Shown one piece after another: positions 34,556 through 43,084 of a stretch of 64,000 nt of DNA (position 1 is the stretch's first letter; each line of letters opens with the position of its first letter). Source of the stretch: Bordetella parapertussis (GTDB taxonomy: Bacteria; Bacteroidota; Bacteroidia; Chitinophagales; Chitinophagaceae); contig CALQJX020000001.1 in assembly GCA_943331005.2 (NCBI GenBank), positions 293,697 through 357,696 on the forward strand, given 5' to 3'. Both the position numbers and the translations under genes were made by a program. The notes beneath the pieces were generated by a model that was not told where the DNA came from, did no database searches, and saw only the letters and a list, made by a program, of their open reading frames with translations.

Positions 34556-35746
34556 ATGACGGAACAACAATACAAAGACAAGCAGGCTGTAAAGGAGATA
34601 AAATGGTATGCTACACTGCAGGAAGCTAACAAAAAAGCATTGGCAATCTCCAGACAAAGACAACAGGCGCTGAATAGCAATATGCATCAGTTGCGTCCCG
34701 GAAAGTTTTCCATGCTACCCCTTTTGAATACAGGGAATAAACTATCTCCCAGAATAAACAAGCAAAAGCTACATAACAGCAGAAGCAAACAAGAGCAGAA
34801 TATTGCTGTAGCCGCAGAGGAAACAAGAATGGGATCGGGAAGAGTTATTGCTGATGCAGCAGCGCCTGTGAATAAGCGCACATTAACTGACGGCACTACA
34901 GGTGAGCGAATAAAGCTGCAAGAGCGAGTAAGAGGCGAAGGAATACAAATACCCAAAGTTGGTAGCGGACACAGGAGCGGAGGAATAACTGCAGCGAAGG
35001 AGCAAGTACTAAATATTAATCACATAATACAGGGCACTACCGGTAAGTATGGATTTGTACCAAGGCTAATTGCGAACACTAAGGGAACAGACAAGCGGAA
35101 AGATGAGCTAGAAGGTAATAATGTTCTTCAGGATGCAGGCAAGTCAGAAAATGATGGTAAAGCCTTTGCTGATGTAGTTAACTTAAAAAGCATTGCAGCG
35201 CGACCTGCGCAACTGATGCAGCGCAAGCAGGAGGCAAAAAGAAACAGCAGTGGGAATCAGCACTATCTGACGGCAGTGAATGACATACTGAAGCTAACAA
35301 ATGCAGGAACAGCTGTTTTACGTACGAAAGGAAATAGCACAGTAAATGTGGCTTTCCCGGGAACTATAGCGACGAAAAGCAAGAATGGGATGTTAGTGGA
35401 TATGCCATTGCTAAAAAGCGGTTATGGGGCATCGAATATAGCCAAAGGAAGTATTGAGCACATGCATGCTATGTCGACTATGAAAAATGCACCAACTCTA
35501 TATGGACAACAGGCAAATGGCATAGGCGAAAAGAAGACAAGGGTATATACAGATGCGCGCGGTCTTGCAAAGCGAAATGAATCTAAAACAGCAATGGCAA
35601 AGAAGGTGGAAATGCACATGAACCAACCGGTGATCGGTTCTTTAACTATTAATTGTGCAGACACTAATGAAGCAGTAACAGATATCAGGAATAAAGTAGA
35701 AGAAGCGCTGCTGGCTATACTGGAAAGCGCAAACGCAATACACTAA
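34556..35746 (+). CDS. Candidate short tape-measure protein
   Basis: A 396-residue basic protein in the tape-measure position, after the chaperones and before the baseplate genes. Its body is low-complexity, Lys/Asn/Gly-rich and mostly helical or disordered, with no hydrophobic helices, unlike most tape measures. The C-terminal end NQPVIGSLTINCADTNEAVT followed by a helix resembles the end of tape-measure-associated proteins in Bacteroidota contractile phages. If it measures the tail, it would be short, about 60 nm on the usual 0.15 nm per residue. An internally deleted tape measure is another reading. Confidence 0.5.
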   Translation: MTEQQYKDKQAVKEIKWYATLQEANKKALAISRQRQQALNSNMHQLRPGKFSMLPLLNTGNKLSPRINKQKLHNSRSKQEQNIAVAAEETRMGSGRVIADAAAPVNKRTLTDGTTGERIKLQERVRGEGIQIPKVGSGHRSGGITAAKEQVLNINHIIQGTTGKYGFVPRLIANTKGTDKRKDELEGNNVLQDAGKSENDGKAFADVVNLKSIAARPAQLMQRKQEAKRNSSGNQHYLTAVNDILKLTNAGTAVLRTKGNSTVNVAFPGTIATKSKNGMLVDMPLLKSGYGASNIAKGSIEHMHAMSTMKNAPTLYGQQANGIGEKKTRVYTDARGLAKRNESKTAMAKKVEMHMNQPVIGSLTINCADTNEAVTDIRNKVEEALLAILESANAIH

Positions 35747-35749
35747 ACT

Positions 35750-36400
35750 ATGGCAACAATATCATTCAGTTTATTTGATCTTTTTCAGACAACATTTGGT
35801 TATCAAACGAAGGCTCTTGACCCGAAATTAGAGAAGGTAATCGGAGAAAATAATCCGAACAGGAAAGAATATGGTGCAGGAGGAGCACCCTATTATCAGA
35901 ATTTACATGCCGGAAAGGAATACTTTATGCCGGTTATCATAAAGTACCCGGATCGTAATAGTATGCAAGATAGCTTGCCTGGAAATAGCAGTCAGAATTT
36001 CTCGAAAGAGAAAGAATTTGAATTGCCCTATCCAATAATATCTATAGAGAGTCGCAAGACCATCATAGAAACGCATCTTACAGAACGTAGAGGGACAGTA
36101 AAGGAGTTGATAAATACCCAAGATTATCTGATTACCATAAAAGGTTTCATTATTTCCCAAACACATGATTATCCGGAGGAAGGAGTAACAGAATTGAGAG
36201 CCTTGTATGAGCACAATACTCCCTTATCAATTCAGTGTGCGCTTACTGATATTTTTCTTTTGAGGCCAGATAGAAGTGGTAGCGATCTTGTAGTAATAAG
36301 TGAGTTGAATTTGCCGATGTTGCGTGGTGTGAAAAACATATGTCCTTATGAGTTGAAGCTAATAAGTGATGAACCTTTTAACCTGATAAGTGTAAAGTGA
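35750..36400 (+). CDS. DUF6046-like baseplate/tail protein
   Basis: A 216-residue protein whose C-terminal half (RRGTVKELINTQDYLITIKG, then LHALYE-like LRALYEHNTPLSIQCAL) matches the Bacteroidota DUF6046 group by its pattern, which sits between tape measure and hub and resembles P2 gpU/LysM-like hub adaptors. It begins 3 bp after the tape-measure stop and shares TGATG with the hub gene, so translation is coupled. Confidence 0.6.
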   Translation: MATISFSLFDLFQTTFGYQTKALDPKLEKVIGENNPNRKEYGAGGAPYYQNLHAGKEYFMPVIIKYPDRNSMQDSLPGNSSQNFSKEKEFELPYPIISIESRKTIIETHLTERRGTVKELINTQDYLITIKGFIISQTHDYPEEGVTELRALYEHNTPLSIQCALTDIFLLRPDRSGSDLVVISELNLPMLRGVKNICPYELKLISDEPFNLISVK

Positions 36401-37425
36401 TGTTTGTACTGAACAGTGAGATAACAATAGGAAAGGTCAGATTCACAGGTGTGCTTGAGGTTGTGATAAGAAAGAGTGTGCATAGCATTGCTGAAACGGC
36501 TACGATAAAGATTCCGGCAATAGCATCTCTGCTGAAGGCTGGTAATGCATCGCCAGAGCTTATTAATACGGCTGCTGCATTCAAAGAAGGTGAACGAGTG
36601 AATATTCGGTTAGGGTATAACGGGCTACTGCAAGATGAGTTTTCCGGATTTGTGAAAAAGTTGACACCCGGAATGCCAATGCAGATAGATTGTGAAGGGT
36701 ATAGCTGGTTGCTGCGTAGGAACAGACCTGCTCTGAAGGGTAAGGACAGCAAGTTGAAGACCATTGTAGCTGCTGCTGTAGCTAATCTGAAGGGGCATGA
36801 AAACATAACGGTGAAGTGTGATGAAGACCTGGAGTTTTCAGGTATGGCATCAGGTAATATGAGTGGCTTCGATGTGATCAATTACATCTCGAAATACACA
36901 GATGAGAATATCACATTTTTCTTCAGTGATCCAAAAACAATATGGTGTGGCAGATTTTATGCAGCAGCAATGAAGGGTCGATCTTTCAATAATGCTGAAG
37001 TTGTAAAATATAGAATTGGCTATAACACACCCAGAGCTAACAATCTGCAGCAACATAGTATAGATACTGAACCCGGAATAGTTACCTACAGTAGGAGAAC
37101 CATAGATGGAATAAGAATAGCACACACAGCCAGCGGAGTAGGGACCAATGCAGTAGTGCATGCAGCTGTACTGAACCATGTAAAGGACAGCTTTGGAATG
37201 AAATTGCTTGCTGAAGAAAGAGTTCGACAACACACATATGAAGGGTATGAAGGGAAACTTACTGCATTTCTGCAACCTTATGTAGTGCCGGGGAACAAGG
37301 TGCATGTAAGCGATGAGTTGAATGCAAAGATGGATGGGGCCTATGTAGTGGAAAGTACAGAAGTGATCTTTGGAATAAAGGGAGCAAGAAGAAAAGTGGA
37401 GCTAGGTGTGAGAACAAGTAAATAA
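36400..37425 (+). CDS. Baseplate hub protein (gpD/gp27-like late control protein)
   Basis: The ATG at 36400 overlaps the previous stop (TGATG) and gives 341 residues. The N-terminal VRFTGVLEVVIRKSVHSIAE is a tube-like beta domain, followed by EGERVNIRLGYNGLLQDEFS with VKKLTPGMPMQIDCEGYSWL, the hallmark of gpD/gp27 hubs, and a C-terminal barrel with LQPYVVPGNKVHV. The hub links the tube to the spike encoded next. Confidence 0.82.
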   Translation: MFVLNSEITIGKVRFTGVLEVVIRKSVHSIAETATIKIPAIASLLKAGNASPELINTAAAFKEGERVNIRLGYNGLLQDEFSGFVKKLTPGMPMQIDCEGYSWLLRRNRPALKGKDSKLKTIVAAAVANLKGHENITVKCDEDLEFSGMASGNMSGFDVINYISKYTDENITFFFSDPKTIWCGRFYAAAMKGRSFNNAEVVKYRIGYNTPRANNLQQHSIDTEPGIVTYSRRTIDGIRIAHTASGVGTNAVVHAAVLNHVKDSFGMKLLAEERVRQHTYEGYEGKLTAFLQPYVVPGNKVHVSDELNAKMDGAYVVESTEVIFGIKGARRKVELGVRTSK

Positions 37426-37433
37426 GGGTGGTT

Positions 37434-37982
37434 ATGACAAAGAACGGAAAGAAGATAAGGCAAGGAATAAATATGCTTGTGCAACGACCATATGAGATAG
37501 TGTGCGGTATTGTGGTGAGTGGTAGTGTAGATATAGCAGCCAATACCATGAGCGTTTTGCCTGGCAACGGAGAAACTCCCATAGAAGGTGTTTTGCTGAA
37601 TGCTGTGGGTAATGCTGATAATGGTATGGTGCTGATACCGGAAGACAACAGCCACGTAGTGATAGGTAGCATAGAAGGACCAGGACAGTGGTTGCTGCTA
37701 CAAGCCAGTGAACTGAGGCGCGCCACAATAAAGATAGGTTCCGTATCATTGAAACTAACTGCACACGGCATTACTGCTGCATATGACAATACTCATGTAG
37801 AAATAAGTGACCTGGTAAGGATAAGTACCAACACGGAAAGTTTGCATACAATACTCAGTGACCTGCTCGAGGCTATAAAACTTATAACAGTAACAACATC
37901 TACCGGACCCAGTTCTGTGCCTGTAAATGTTGCTGCATTTACTGCGCTTGCTGCAAGGCTGAATAATCTGTTACTGGCGTAA
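37434..37982 (+). CDS. Baseplate spike protein (gpV-like)
   Basis: The ATG at 37434 gives 182 residues. An N-terminal OB-like domain (PYEIVCGIVVSGSVDIAANT, SVLPGNGETPIEGVLLNAVG, then DNGMVLIPEDNSHVVIGSIE) is followed by a beta-helical section with SVSLKLTAHGITAAYDNTHV, where the trimeric spike would form. The C-terminus lacks a metal-binding HxH tip or an enzymatic domain, so penetration is mechanical or needs a separate tip. Confidence 0.78.
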   Translation: MTKNGKKIRQGINMLVQRPYEIVCGIVVSGSVDIAANTMSVLPGNGETPIEGVLLNAVGNADNGMVLIPEDNSHVVIGSIEGPGQWLLLQASELRRATIKIGSVSLKLTAHGITAAYDNTHVEISDLVRISTNTESLHTILSDLLEAIKLITVTTSTGPSSVPVNVAAFTALAARLNNLLLA

Positions 37983-37995
37983 ACCTTAAAATAAT

Positions 37996-38295
37996 ATGGC
38001 AAGAGAAATGATGGACATCGGACTAAGTGCAGATGAGGATCTGTATCTGGTGGGAGGAGATTTTCCGGTGGAGGAAAGTACGGCACAGCATCAAAGACAG
38101 TTGTTGCTGAATAACAAGGGTGATTATAAAGAGAACCCTACCATATGTGCCGGTGCATTTACCTATCTGAATGATGAGTATTATCAAGGATTGATAAGAG
38201 CAGTGAATATAGAGTTCAGCAGAGATGGTATGGATGTTGCCGATGTGCAGTTGCGCGCCGATGGGATAATAGAAAGCAATTCAGTGTATAGTTAG
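37996..38295 (+). CDS. Baseplate wedge protein, gp25/gpW-like
   Basis: A 99-residue protein with DIGLSADEDLYLVGGDFPVE at its start and GLIRAVNIEFSRDGMDVADV near its end, the pattern of Bacteroidota gp25-like wedge proteins. It sits between spike and LysM genes in the standard baseplate order. Confidence 0.72.
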   Translation: MAREMMDIGLSADEDLYLVGGDFPVEESTAQHQRQLLLNNKGDYKENPTICAGAFTYLNDEYYQGLIRAVNIEFSRDGMDVADVQLRADGIIESNSVYS

Positions 38296-38318
38296 CAATA
38301 ACAAAAAGTAAAAGCGAT

Positions 38319-39266
38319 ATGAGCAAAATGGCAAGTGCTTTACCCAATCAAAGTTTACTGGACATGATCCTGACAGAGTACGGATCGCTGGAGGCAGGGA
38401 TGATGATGGCTGCAGCAAATAATGTGGACATAAGTCATATACCTGTTTCTGGAGAGAATAAGGTTATTCCTGCAGTTGCTGCAGGAGTTGCTGACAGCAA
38501 TAACATAAACTACCTGAGGAGTGCAGGCATTACATTGGGTACGCTGGCATTGATGCCATTGGGCTTTTCTGTAGTGCTGAAACCCAGGCTACATGTAGTG
38601 CCTAATGCTGTTGGCGATCCGCATACTTTAGGGTTCTATTCTTATGATCTGAAAGAAGCATCCGGTTTTATCAATGCTAATCCGCTGATTGTAGCATATC
38701 TGTCAGATAACAAAGTGCATTACCAGACGGAGGAGCGGTATTTAGCAGGGTATGCAGATGAGAACACACTGCCTGTTCTGGTTCCGCCAATGACTGCAAA
38801 AACACTTGCTTACAAACCAGTGTGGACAGTGGGAATAGGGTACATGATCGTATGGAGCGACCTAACTGATGCAACGAAAACTGCGACCTTTAAAGACATA
38901 GAAGGCAATGAAGTCTATTGTGCACCACTAACGGTGCTTGACAACTCTTCTATGGGGGTAATAGAACACCTGATGGGTGACATAGCTATAGAGCTTATCT
39001 CTGCATCTACTACCCGAGTTTACCTGAGGCTCACCAGATCACATCCCGATATCCTGTTATCCAATTTTCATGATCATAGTATAGAGTGGTTAGCGGCTGC
39101 AGCTACCGGTACACCCGATCCTGCAGACCTTACAAATCCGGATAAAACGATCATTGCCCTTGGTATAGGAACGCATACAATAGGAATGAGAACGAGGTAT
39201 TATTATCCGGGAGGAACAGTGGAATACCCATCTTCTGCATTTACAATGGTACTGAAAGTACAATAA
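38319..39266 (+). CDS. LysM-containing baseplate or tail protein
   Basis: A 315-residue protein. Residues 8-50 form a LysM-like repeat (PNQSLLDMILTEYGSLEAGM, then NNVDISHIPVSGENKVIP), as in the tail protein X position of contractile phages. The rest is beta-rich, with FYSYDLKEASGFINANPLIV and a C-terminal ATGTPDPADLTNPDKTIIAL segment, without recognised enzymatic residues. LysM binds peptidoglycan or acts as a hub adaptor. It is larger than typical gpX. Confidence 0.65.
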   Translation: MSKMASALPNQSLLDMILTEYGSLEAGMMMAAANNVDISHIPVSGENKVIPAVAAGVADSNNINYLRSAGITLGTLALMPLGFSVVLKPRLHVVPNAVGDPHTLGFYSYDLKEASGFINANPLIVAYLSDNKVHYQTEERYLAGYADENTLPVLVPPMTAKTLAYKPVWTVGIGYMIVWSDLTDATKTATFKDIEGNEVYCAPLTVLDNSSMGVIEHLMGDIAIELISASTTRVYLRLTRSHPDILLSNFHDHSIEWLAAAATGTPDPADLTNPDKTIIALGIGTHTIGMRTRYYYPGGTVEYPSSAFTMVLKVQ

Positions 39267-39282
39267 TCTAAAACTGAACCCT

Positions 39283-40113
39283 ATGGCAAGAACTATAGCT
39301 GAGATACAACAGCAGATAATAGACACAAAAGAAGCAGACACAACGCTGAATGCATATGCATGGAGTAACAGTAAAGTGGCAATATGGCGACTATGGACGT
39401 ATGTAGTAGCCGTGTGTATATGGAGCCTTGAAAATCTGTTTGACAGCCACAAAGAAGAAGTGGCGCAGTTGCTTGCAGCACAAAGGCCACATACCCTGCA
39501 ATGGTATGTAAATAAGGCCAGACAATTTCAGTATGGCACTACACTGCCTGACGGCAGTGATACATATACGACAACGACAGAAGATCCGCTGGTGATGATA
39601 GTGAAGTATGCTGCCGCTGTGGAGCTGCCCAACATAATCAGGTTGAAAGTAGCAAGGCAAGGTTCTGCGTCTTTGGAGGGACTTACAGGGCCGGAACTGG
39701 CAGCGTTGAAAGCCTATATGGGCAGGATAAAAGATGCCGGCATACGACTGCAGGTAACCAGTGCTGCGGCTGATAATTTATTGCTGTCGCTTAAGATCTA
39801 TTATGACCCTTTGGTGCTGATGAGCGATGGCAGCCGGATAGATGGAACTGCTGCAGCACCGGTAAAAACCACAGTGAATACATTTCTTGCAGACCTACCC
39901 TTTAATGGTGTTTTTATCCTCAACAAACTTATTGCAGCATTGCAGTCTGTAGATGGCGTGAAGATAGGGCAGGTGCTGAGCGCGCAAGCCAACTATGCGG
40001 CTACACCATATGTGCCCATTACGGTAAAGTACATTCCCGATGCCGGGTATATGGCACTTGATGCCATTTATTTTGACGCCAATATTTCTTACGAGGCATA
40101 CATACCGGAGTAA
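39283..40113 (+). CDS. Baseplate J-like wedge protein
   Basis: A 276-residue protein. The N-terminal half (RTIAEIQQQIIDTKEADTTL, YVVAVCIWSLENLFDSHKEE) and the C-terminal NTFLADLPFNGVFILNKLIA with QSVDGVKIGQVLSAQANY correspond to Bacteroidota J-like wedges that join spike hub and fibres. It has no lesions. Confidence 0.72.
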   Translation: MARTIAEIQQQIIDTKEADTTLNAYAWSNSKVAIWRLWTYVVAVCIWSLENLFDSHKEEVAQLLAAQRPHTLQWYVNKARQFQYGTTLPDGSDTYTTTTEDPLVMIVKYAAAVELPNIIRLKVARQGSASLEGLTGPELAALKAYMGRIKDAGIRLQVTSAAADNLLLSLKIYYDPLVLMSDGSRIDGTAAAPVKTTVNTFLADLPFNGVFILNKLIAALQSVDGVKIGQVLSAQANYAATPYVPITVKYIPDAGYMALDAIYFDANISYEAYIPE

Positions 40114-40153
40114 CTGTGTATGGCTATGTCAATAAAAATTCAAAAACAGATAC

Positions 40154-40657
40154 ATGAGCTTCTTCGATATCAATTACGATTTTTTGCGGGTGCAGTTATT
40201 ACCAGTAAGACTACGTAAGACCAATACCAGTGCGTGGCTGAAATGTCTTATATCGCCGGTCAAATGGCTTTTTCATCAGTTCAAATTACAAAGAGATGGT
40301 CAGCTATATCTGTTGTCTCACAACAGTCAGGTAGTGTATCTGGAGGCTGTTCTGAATGATATGTTCGATCCGCTGACCAGAGGTATATACATAGAAGACG
40401 GCTCGTTTGAAGATCCTGTCTATGCTTTTCTTGTATCGGAGACACACCCTGTATGGCTTGGGCTGGCAGTTGAAGCCGGAACGGTATCGTATGCATTGCC
40501 AACAGCTTTGTATACAGCAACTGAAACATCTGTGCTAGGCAATTCCTTCCTGGTAAAGGTGCCGGTGGCTATAAGTTTTGATGCAGACAGAATGCGTGCG
40601 CTGATCAACAAATACAGAATAGCCGGAAAGAACATTTACGGCATTGAGCTGTATTGA
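40154..40657 (+). CDS. Tail protein I-like wedge
   Basis: A 167-residue protein starting SFFDINYDFLRVQLLPVRLR, followed by a beta-rich middle with DPLTRGIYIEDGSFEDPVYA and ending IAGKNIYGIELY. The order J-like, I-like, fibre is that of P2/Mu and Bacteroidota contractile tails. Fold assignment is by context and size. Confidence 0.65.
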   Translation: MSFFDINYDFLRVQLLPVRLRKTNTSAWLKCLISPVKWLFHQFKLQRDGQLYLLSHNSQVVYLEAVLNDMFDPLTRGIYIEDGSFEDPVYAFLVSETHPVWLGLAVEAGTVSYALPTALYTATETSVLGNSFLVKVPVAISFDADRMRALINKYRIAGKNIYGIELY

Positions 40658-40696
40658 TAGCAACTATAATCTTTCAATTCTCAAAAACCCTTTCAG

Positions 40697-41536
40697 ATGA
40701 AATCAATAGACTTTACACAACCCGGAGGATTCCCTCTTACTCAGGACCAGCTGGGATACCTACAGGCTGCATATACTGAAGCTACGGCTGCGCTCGCCAC
40801 TATGGGGGCAGGAACAAGCACTCCGGTAATAATAAGCGGTATGACCGTATCTAACCCTTCTGTAGGCAACTTTTCTGTAACGGATGGCTGGTTCTTTTAC
40901 AATAACGAAATGGTTCGCTGCATAGCATCTTCTGTTACCGGAGCAAGTGGTAGTGCGGCACCTTTTATTTCTATTACTTCCAGTGCTGCACCGTTGGTAT
41001 ATTATGATGGTAGCGCCCCGAACGTGGTGCAGGAAAAGACAGCGGTATTGCAGGTATTACCTGTAGCCACAAGTGCAGATGCAACCAGGTTCCCGCTGGC
41101 AGACATTAAACCATTTGGTGCCGGTTTCGGTGCTGCTAACAGAGAGGCTGTCTGGAAGACACTGAATGTAAGTACGGCAGTGCCCGATGGTGGCGTGAGT
41201 GGAACTGTTTATTACAAAAAAGACCACACAGCTAATACATTGCATATACGCGGGCTACTTACATCAGCAAACGCCCAGAACTTTGCTGCGTCACCTTCGC
41301 CGCTTTTTTATCTAATGGGGACTTTGCCGGTTGGGTATATTCCAGCTAATACAACGTATTTCATAGCGAACTATTTCAGCGCTGCTTTAGTGAAGGATGA
41401 TTTGAATATCGCTTGGATTAAGCAAATAAATTGTGGAATAAATAATTCAGGCACTCTTTTTGTTAACTGGTTACGTCCTGATATTTTAACCTCTGGTTAT
41501 GCCATCAATTTCAATACGATCATACCACTTGACTAG
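40697..41536 (+). CDS. Tail fibre or collar-like protein, end of phage block 2
   Basis: A 279-residue protein with an N-terminal FTQPGGFPLTQDQLGYLQAA attachment segment that is common in Bacteroidota phage fibres, and a Ser/Ala/Thr-rich beta body ending TSGYAINFNTIIPLD. It probably decides which cells the particle binds. The gene ends 1 bp before the stop of the convergent mreD gene; no chaperone, endolysin, integrase or att-like sequence follows. Confidence 0.72.
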   Translation: MKSIDFTQPGGFPLTQDQLGYLQAAYTEATAALATMGAGTSTPVIISGMTVSNPSVGNFSVTDGWFFYNNEMVRCIASSVTGASGSAAPFISITSSAAPLVYYDGSAPNVVQEKTAVLQVLPVATSADATRFPLADIKPFGAGFGAANREAVWKTLNVSTAVPDGGVSGTVYYKKDHTANTLHIRGLLTSANAQNFAASPSPLFYLMGTLPVGYIPANTTYFIANYFSAALVKDDLNIAWIKQINCGINNSGTLFVNWLRPDILTSGYAINFNTIIPLD

Positions 41537-41537
41537 A

Positions 41538-42083
41538 TCATATCCTTGAGTTATCCTGGCGGGTGAACAGCAACAGGTACACAATGATGAACAGCATGGA
41601 GGTGATAGCAGATGCCGTTGTTTTAAGGAATAGCTGACCGAGGTTTGATACATTCCAGAGTTCTACTGAGAAAAATAGCAGGTGATGCAGCACTATGAGA
41701 AACCCACTATAAACCAGGAAGGGCATCCAGCCCATATTCTTGGTAGATGGCTGCATACCGGAGTATTCGGAAAGGTTGCGGGGCAGTAGTGCGCTTAGTA
41801 CGTTGGTTCTGAGATAGGCAATAAGCACCGCTGCACATGCATGCATACCTGCAGTGTTGCTGAAAGAATCTATAGTAACGCCCAGCACAAAGCCCGAAAT
41901 AAGTAAAGCCCAAACCGGAGTTTCGAAAGGGAGCAGCAACAGGAACAGCGGATAGATGTAAGGTATGAATACAGGGAAGCCAGACGGCTCGCTCCACCAT
42001 CTTAGTGTGATCTTGTTGAGTATAAGCACCTGTAGCAGTACTATGATGCAAAACCTCAGAATATTTTTCAGATACACATTCAT
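41538..42083 (-). CDS. mreD: Rod shape-determining protein MreD
   Basis: A 181-residue membrane protein with about five segments, containing PSGFPVFIPYIYPLFLLLLP and VLGVTIDSFSNTAGMHACAA, family features in Bacteroidota. It works with MreC and MreB in the elongation complex. Gene order mreB-mreC-mreD is normal, but the expected downstream mrdA and rodA are not next; the phage fibre gene converges here with only 1 bp between stops. Confidence 0.88.
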   Translation of the reverse strand: MNVYLKNILRFCIIVLLQVLILNKITLRWWSEPSGFPVFIPYIYPLFLLLLPFETPVWALLISGFVLGVTIDSFSNTAGMHACAAVLIAYLRTNVLSALLPRNLSEYSGMQPSTKNMGWMPFLVYSGFLIVLHHLLFFSVELWNVSNLGQLFLKTTASAITSMLFIIVYLLLFTRQDNSRI

Positions 42084-42135
42084 ACCAGCATTCTTTTTAT
42101 TACTTCACTTTTTAAAATAAGCTTTTTTCTGTTGC

Positions 42136-42993
42136 TTATTTTTTGGCTGTGGAGTCTTCCAATTGCGTTTTTTCCTGTCTCATTTTGTTCTCCACAACAT
42201 ATACATACTGCAGGTTGATAAAGTCTGTTGAAGACCTGAGATATATATGCTGCATTGCATTCTTTTTTATTGGCTCTGTTTTTATTACAGTACCTATTAA
42301 TACTTCCGGAGGGAAATATAATGAATAGCTATTGGTGAAAACGGAGTCTCCTTTTTTTACACTTATCTGCTGGGGCACATCTATCATGGTAAGTACACGT
42401 GGGTTTTTACCCTCCCATACCACAAAACCGTTTGTAACATTTTTGAGTCGGGCGCTTACTTTTTGTTTGGCACTAAGCACAGAAAGGATACTGGAGAAGT
42501 TGGGAGATACATGCTCTACGCGCCCTACGACACCTGTGCCCGAAAGAACGGCCATGTTCTTGCTGATTCCATGTTTTGAGCCCCTGTTTATGGTTATGTA
42601 GTTGTCTGTAGCGTTTGTAGAGTTGTTGATGACACGTGCTGTGCGGTATACATACTCTGCATAGCGTATCAGGTGTTTTGTAGAATCACCAACCTGAGTT
42701 TTAGTTTTAACAACCGTATCGCTCAGCGTATCCAGACTTCTGTATTGTTCTATTATTTGTCTCAGGCGGGCATTCTCATTTTGCAGACTATCATTCATTT
42801 TGCGCAGGCCAAAGTAATACACCACATCGTTCTGTTTTTTATACACCAGACCCGAAACGGCATTTGCAGAGCTTACTATGTCGTTGCCCTGCAGCGTATT
42901 GGTACGTTCAATAAGAATGATACATACTACTTCTAAAAAAAGAAATAGAATGAGGTTGAAGAATCGGCGTATGAAAAAAATAAAATTGCGCAC
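42136..42993 (-). CDS. mreC: Rod shape-determining protein MreC
   Basis: A 285-residue protein with an N-terminal membrane helix (NLILFLFLEVVCIILI), a coiled coil (about residues 65-90) and the paired beta-barrel periplasmic domain with GISKNMAVLSGTGVVGRVEH and TMIDVPQQISVKKGDSVFT. Links MreB to the cell-wall synthesis enzymes. Normal length. Confidence 0.93.
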   Translation of the reverse strand: MRNFIFFIRRFFNLILFLFLEVVCIILIERTNTLQGNDIVSSANAVSGLVYKKQNDVVYYFGLRKMNDSLQNENARLRQIIEQYRSLDTLSDTVVKTKTQVGDSTKHLIRYAEYVYRTARVINNSTNATDNYITINRGSKHGISKNMAVLSGTGVVGRVEHVSPNFSSILSVLSAKQKVSARLKNVTNGFVVWEGKNPRVLTMIDVPQQISVKKGDSVFTNSYSLYFPPEVLIGTVIKTEPIKKNAMQHIYLRSSTDFINLQYVYVVENKMRQEKTQLEDSTAKK

Positions 42994-43084
42994 CTGTCAG
43001 GAGTTGGAACCGGAATTTAAAAGTCTGAAGGTACAGTAAGTAGTATGTGCTGTAACCTTCAGACAATAGATCCTCTAAACTAAA

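Noticed and set aside
29219..41536. Block 2 as a headless extracellular contractile injection system
   Set aside because: A capsid protein and prohead protease lead the block, and terminase and portal with packaging residues occur in block 1, so a DNA-containing head is the better reading.
41537..41700. att site or integrase remnant at the right edge of block 2
   Set aside because: The fibre gene abuts mreD with one base between stops, and no repeat matching 28.9-29.2 kb was noticed there.
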